From assembly GCA_021812845.1 (NCBI GenBank), contig JAKAML010000065.1:1-7134 (forward strand): DNA of 7,134 nucleotides, written 5' to 3'. The translations under genes were made by a program, and so were the position numbers. The notes under the pieces were generated by a model. The model was not told where the DNA came from. It worked only from the letters and a program-made list of their open reading frames with translations, and did not search any database. The DNA comes from Pseudomonadota bacterium (GTDB lineage Bacteria; Pseudomonadota; Alphaproteobacteria; Rhizobiales; Hyphomicrobiaceae). Positions 4,049-7,134 of this stretch are shown one piece after another. The first letter of the stretch is position 1, and each line of letters opens with the position of its first letter.

Positions 4049-5836
4049 ATGCTCGGACTGACGGTCGACCAGTCGCTGGCCATCGCCATCGTCGTCCTGA
4101 TGCTGGCCGGGTTCATCTGGAACCGCTGGCGCTACGACGTGGTGGCGATGTCGGCGCTCCTGGCCGCGGTGCTGGCCGGCATCGTGCCGTCGGACAAGGC
4201 CTTCGAGGGCTTCTCCGATCCGGTGATCGCGGTCATCGCCTCGGTGCTCGTCGTCAGCAAGGCGATCGAGCGCTCGGGCATTCTCGACCGGGTCGCGCGG
4301 CGCGTGCTCGGCGGCATCGAGCGGCCGTCGCTGCAGATCGGCATCCTGGCGGGGGCGGTCGGCTTCATGTCGGCCTTCGTCAAGAACGTGGGCACACTCG
4401 GGATCTTCATCCCGATCGCCGTGCAGGTCGCGCGGCGGTCGCGGCAGTCGCCGTCGATCTACCTGATGCCGCTCGCGTTCGCGTCGCTGATCGGCGGCAC
4501 CATCACGCTCATCGGCACGTCGCCCAACCTCCTGATCTCGAATGTCCGGCAGGAGCTAGGCGGGCCGCCGTTCCGGCTGCTCGACTTCGCCTGGGTCGGG
4601 GTGCCGCTGACCGTGCTCACGGTGGTGTTCCTGGCGGTCGGATGGCGGCTCCTGCCGCGGGACAGGAAGGGGGCTCCGGCGGCCGAGGACCGGTTCCGGA
4701 TCGAGGACTACCGGACCGAGCTCACGCTCGGCGCGGGTTCGCCGTTCGCGGGCAAGACCGTGGGCGAACTCGAGCGCGCGGCCGGCGCCGACATCGTCGT
4801 GACGGGCATCCTGCGCGAAGGCGGGCACACCTACATCCCGAGTCCGCACTGGCCGCTCTACGCCGGCGACATCGTCACCGTCCAGGCCGAGCCGAATGCC
4901 ATCAAGCAGCTCGTGGACGAGGCGAAGCTCGGCCTCGTCCACGCCCGCGAGCTCGAGGCGCCCGACGACGAGGCGGGCGATCTCGAGACGGTCGAGGCGG
5001 TGGTGACGATGGATTCGCCGCTCGTCGGGCGGTCGGCGCAAGGCATCGCGCTGCGCCGCCGCTACGACGTCAACCTGCTGGCGGTCAGCCGGGCCGGCCA
5101 GAAGCGCGCGGCGCGCCTTCAGACCCACGAGCTGCAGCCCGGCGACGTGGTCGTGCTGCAAGGCTGGGAAAAATCGCTGCCGGGCACGCTCGCCGAGCTC
5201 GGCCTGCTGCCGCTCGCCGACAGGAGCCTCGCGCTCGGCCGCTCGACGCAGGGCTTCATCCCGCTCGCGGTGCTGGCGGCGGCGGTCGTGCTCATGTCGA
5301 TGAAGCTCGTCGATGTCGCGATCGGCTTCTTCGCGGCGGCGCTCCTCGTCGTGCTGCTGAAGCAGATCACGCTCAAGGCTGCCTACGAAGCGATCGAGGG
5401 GCCGGTGCTGGTGCTGCTGGCGGCGCTGATCCCGGTGGCGAAGAGCCTGCAGGCGACCGGCGTCACCGATCTCATCGGGCAGAACCTGGCGCTGGCCGGC
5501 CAGGGCATTCCGGGCTTCGCCGCGCTGGCGATGATGATCGGCGTGGCGATGGTATTGACGCCGTTCCTCAACAATGCCGCCGCCGTCCTGATGCTGGGGC
5601 CGGTCGCAGGCGTCGTCGCGACGTCGCTCGGCTACAAGGTCGATCCGTTCCTGATCGGCGTCGCCCTCGGCTGTGCCTGCGATTTCCTCACGCCCATCGG
5701 GCACCAGAACAACCTCCTGGTGATGGGTCCCGGCGGCTATCGCTTCGGCGACTACTGGCGGCTCGGTCTGCCGTTGTCGATCATGGTCATCGTGGTCGGC
5801 ACGCCGCTGATCCTGTGGGCGTGGCCATTGCAGTAG
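4049..5836 (+). CDS. SLC13/DASS-family (ion transporter superfamily) permease with two central TrkA_C domains
   Basis: An inner-membrane transporter of 595 aa built as two homologous membrane halves (about residues 5-205 and 395-593) joined by a soluble cytoplasmic part with two TrkA_C/RCK_C modules (about 215-292 and 311-387). This layout is known from bacterial and algal SLC13-type permeases linked to sulfate or dicarboxylate uptake; the substrate here is not deducible. The N-half has SAFVKNVGTLGIFIP around K112-N113 and GTSPN at 156-160. The C-half has TPFLNNAA at 504-511 and TPIGHQNN at 548-555. These are the re-entrant hairpin and unwound-helix motifs; the N-half copy has K-N-V where Na+-coupled members have S-N-T. 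The RCK_C modules may bind a small ligand and gate transport. The start has GGTGAG just upstream. It is divergent from the thioredoxin-like gene, with possible leader structures and an operator-like dyad upstream. Confidence 0.93.
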   Translation: MLGLTVDQSLAIAIVVLMLAGFIWNRWRYDVVAMSALLAAVLAGIVPSDKAFEGFSDPVIAVIASVLVVSKAIERSGILDRVARRVLGGIERPSLQIGILAGAVGFMSAFVKNVGTLGIFIPIAVQVARRSRQSPSIYLMPLAFASLIGGTITLIGTSPNLLISNVRQELGGPPFRLLDFAWVGVPLTVLTVVFLAVGWRLLPRDRKGAPAAEDRFRIEDYRTELTLGAGSPFAGKTVGELERAAGADIVVTGILREGGHTYIPSPHWPLYAGDIVTVQAEPNAIKQLVDEAKLGLVHARELEAPDDEAGDLETVEAVVTMDSPLVGRSAQGIALRRRYDVNLLAVSRAGQKRAARLQTHELQPGDVVVLQGWEKSLPGTLAELGLLPLADRSLALGRSTQGFIPLAVLAAAVVLMSMKLVDVAIGFFAAALLVVLLKQITLKAAYEAIEGPVLVLLAALIPVAKSLQATGVTDLIGQNLALAGQGIPGFAALAMMIGVAMVLTPFLNNAAAVLMLGPVAGVVATSLGYKVDPFLIGVALGCACDFLTPIGHQNNLLVMGPGGYRFGDYWRLGLPLSIMVIVVGTPLILWAWPLQ

Positions 5837-5852
5837 TCGGTTCCGCATGGCA

Positions 5853-5879
5853 GCCTGCTCCCAGTCTGAAAGGGCAGGC
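5853..5879 (+). terminator. Hairpin downstream of the transporter gene, possible terminator
   Basis: GCCTGCTC pairs with GGGCAGGC around an 11-nt loop (one G-U pair), beginning 17 nt after the transporter stop. No T-run follows, so it is at best a U-less or Rho-assisted terminator. It would separate the transporter from the downstream low-G+C gene. Confidence 0.35.
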
Positions 5880-5981
5880 ATGGCGATTTGCCACGCGATC
5901 TCGACAGATCCTCACGACGGCAGGCGATGAAGGCATCATGTCTGCCGCCTCAGACCGTGTGATCGTGCCGGCGCGCGAGCA

Positions 5982-5991
5982 GCAGCGAACG
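5982..5991 (+). repeat. Left copy of a 10-bp inverted repeat flanking the 6011 gene
   Basis: GCAGCGAACG here is the exact reverse complement of CGTTCGCTGC at 6679-6688. The two copies bracket the low-G+C membrane gene, giving an element of 707 bp end to end. No target-site duplication is visible outside the copies. Confidence 0.5.
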
Positions 5992-6010
5992 GTACGGGGA
6001 GGGGGCGACG

Positions 6011-6673
6011 ATGAGCGACGGGAAATCCGCGGTTCGGAAAGTGCTCCTCTCGTTTCCGGGGGCCATGTTTCGCGGCCTGTCGGTGGCGTTTCTCTTTTTC
6101 GTGCCGCCGTATCTGATGGGTGCCGGCATCGAGCATTATCTCCATGACCGCCCGGTCGGGAGTTTTCTGAATGTGACTCCTCAATATCCTATCAGCCTGT
6201 TCATGGGGACGGCAGTCCTGCTGCTCGTCTACATTGTCGTCTCCATAGACTTCTACAAGATGTACCTCAATAAATCGGTTGACGCCGAGTCCCTCGCGGG
6301 CTTTCCTGACAAGATGCTCTATCTCGCCGTCGGGCTGTTCATGGCCACGACGTTGGGGCTGATTTTTCTCTCGCAGTGGGAATCGAGCCTGAAGCTATAC
6401 AGGGGAGGCGGTGCATCAAGCCTCGCCATTCTCCTGTTCGTCCTCGACAACATGCTGAAGGGAATTCTTGTCGATGTGTTCGAGGTCTACGATTTTTCCG
6501 TTTCATACTATTTGAAGCACGACTCCTCGAACTGGCTGTTTTGTGCCTATCTCGTGTTTTTCCGCTTCATGACGTCGGCGCTGTTCCTGGCATTCGTGAT
6601 CCTCAAGTACAGAGAGATCAAGAATCCGAATTGGCACGTGGAATATCGTGAAGGGCAGAAGGCAGACGAATAG
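6011..6673 (+). CDS. Hypothetical multi-pass membrane protein, lower G+C than its surroundings
   Basis: A 220-aa integral membrane protein with about five hydrophobic segments at residues 20-40, 62-82, 102-121, 135-155 and 175-199. It has a short basic N-terminus and a charged, hydrophilic C-terminus (200-220). I recognise no family. The loop at 41-61 is the only sizeable one between the first two helices. The start has a very strong ribosome site, GGGGAGGGGG at 5996-6005. Base use differs sharply from its neighbours: sampled 60-base lines give about 45-52% G+C against about 65-72% in the adjacent transporter and the lipoprotein gene. A/T-ending codons such as AAT, AAA, ATA and GTT are frequent. 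With the flanking 10-bp inverted repeat this suggests recent acquisition. A channel or transporter role is possible but has no motif support. Confidence 0.85.
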   Translation: MSDGKSAVRKVLLSFPGAMFRGLSVAFLFFVPPYLMGAGIEHYLHDRPVGSFLNVTPQYPISLFMGTAVLLLVYIVVSIDFYKMYLNKSVDAESLAGFPDKMLYLAVGLFMATTLGLIFLSQWESSLKLYRGGGASSLAILLFVLDNMLKGILVDVFEVYDFSVSYYLKHDSSNWLFCAYLVFFRFMTSALFLAFVILKYREIKNPNWHVEYREGQKADE

Positions 6674-6678
6674 CGGCG

Positions 6679-6688
6679 CGTTCGCTGC
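6679..6688 (-). repeat. Right copy of the 10-bp inverted repeat flanking the 6011 gene
   Basis: CGTTCGCTGC is the exact reverse complement of 5982-5991. It starts 5 nt after the stop of the membrane-protein gene. The match ends abruptly at both sides. Confidence 0.5.
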
Positions 6689-6691
6689 ACG

Positions 6692-6701
6692 GACCCGGGT
6701 C
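6692..6701. terminator. Palindrome GACCCGGGTC between convergent genes, weak candidate bidirectional terminator
   Basis: A perfect 10-bp palindrome, extendable by a G-U and a C-G pair into a short stem with a CCGG loop. It lies between the membrane-protein gene (stop 6673) and the polA stop (6754), which face each other. No T-run is present on either side, so termination is doubtful. Confidence 0.2.
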
Positions 6702-6753
6702 TGCGTCACATGCCTGGCGGAGCCTGTCGGCGCCCACCTCGAACGATCGGGAA

Positions 6754-7134
6754 TCAGTGCGCGGCTTCCCAGTTGTCGGCGGCCTTGGCGTCGACGTGGA
6801 TCGGGACCGCGAGCTTGACCGCAGGCTCGGCCGCGCGCTCCATGACGCGGCGGGTCGTGGCGATGGCTTTCGCGACGTCCCTCTCCGCGACCTCGATCAC
6901 GAGCTCGTCGTGGACCTGCAGCAGCATCCGCGCCGAAGCGAGGCCGGCGTCGTCGAGCGCGGCCGGCAGGCGGATCATGGCGCGGCGGATGATGTCGGCG
7001 GCCGAGCCCTGGATCGGCGCGTTGATGGCGGCGCGCTCGAGGAAGCCGCGCATCGAGGGGTTCCTCGTATTGATCTCCGGATAGTGGATGCGGCGCCCGA
7101 AGACGGTCTCGACGTAGCCGTTGTCGTGAGCGCG
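6754..7134 (-). CDS. polA: DNA polymerase I, C-terminal end (5' part beyond the window)
   Basis: The visible 126 residues are the end of the polymerase palm/fingers region of family A DNA polymerase, which fills gaps and removes primers in replication and repair. From the window edge inward are GYVETVFGRRIHYP (residues 6-19), the conserved ERAAINAPIQGSAADIIRRAM region (about 36-56) and motif C, QVHDELVIEV, with the metal-binding D76 at 6907-6909 (equivalent of E. coli D882) next to E77. The protein ends in NWEAAH, matching the family's usual C-terminal NW-x-x-AH, so the stop at 6754 is the natural end. Its 5'-nuclease and 3'-5' exonuclease regions lie outside. It is convergent with the low-G+C membrane gene. 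Confidence 0.96.
   Translation of the reverse strand, partial: RAHDNGYVETVFGRRIHYPEINTRNPSMRGFLERAAINAPIQGSAADIIRRAMIRLPAALDDAGLASARMLLQVHDELVIEVAERDVAKAIATTRRVMERAAEPAVKLAVPIHVDAKAADNWEAAH

Noticed and set aside
3640..4116. Longer version of the thioredoxin-like protein starting as far upstream as 4116
   Set aside because: The extra residues are Pro/Arg/Gly/Ser-rich and would bury the signal peptide inside the chain; the ATG at 3639 has a good ribosome site.
4556..5881. Minus-strand open frame (441 codons) antisense to the transporter
   Set aside because: Product is dominated by Arg, His, Gln, Asp and Glu, as expected of an antisense shadow; no domain or ribosome site.
5847..5930. Possible 27-codon small gene between the transporter and the membrane protein
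   Set aside because: No ribosome site, no distinctive product, and it covers the hairpin at 5853-5879.
3886..6147. Long plus-strand open frame (753 codons) across the transporter
   Set aside because: It is the out-of-frame shadow of the SLC13 gene, with low-complexity Arg/Gly/Ala-rich product.

Overview
The window is about 70% G+C. Its gene content suggests an alphaproteobacterium, most likely of the order Hyphomicrobiales. ispH is followed on the same strand by a ThrB-type homoserine kinase, an order I associate with that class, and codon choice is strongly G/C-ending. Genus and species cannot be read from the sequence.

Layout, left to right. On the minus strand lie the 5' part of thrB (cut by the left edge) and ispH, 13 nt apart and probably one operon. 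A 169-nt divergent intergenic region with several dyads separates ispH from a plus-strand lipoprotein gene that I do not recognise. A short hypothetical gene (133 aa) follows, tail to tail with a minus-strand gene for a secreted thioredoxin-fold protein. That protein resembles the eukaryotic ER proteins TXNDC12/AGR2 more than classical thioredoxin. A 409-nt noncoding stretch carries degenerate 14-bp tandem repeats on its left side and strong, possibly alternative RNA structures and dyads on its right. It separates the thioredoxin-like gene from a divergent SLC13-family transporter with two TrkA_C (RCK_C) domains in its central loop. Next comes a membrane-protein gene of clearly lower G+C and unlike its neighbours, flanked by a perfect 10-bp inverted repeat. 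The right edge holds the 3' end of polA on the minus strand.

The recognisable genes serve core metabolism (isoprenoid precursor synthesis, threonine synthesis, DNA replication and repair), the envelope (lipoprotein, periplasmic thiol protein) and transport. They do not form one pathway. There is no CRISPR array, tRNA, rRNA, transposase or recognisable defence system. The most unusual items are: the repeat-encoded N-terminal extension of IspH and its resemblance to repeats in front of the thioredoxin-like gene; the structured leader before the transporter; a lysine at the expected first Na+-motif position of the transporter; and the inverted-repeat-flanked low-G+C membrane gene.
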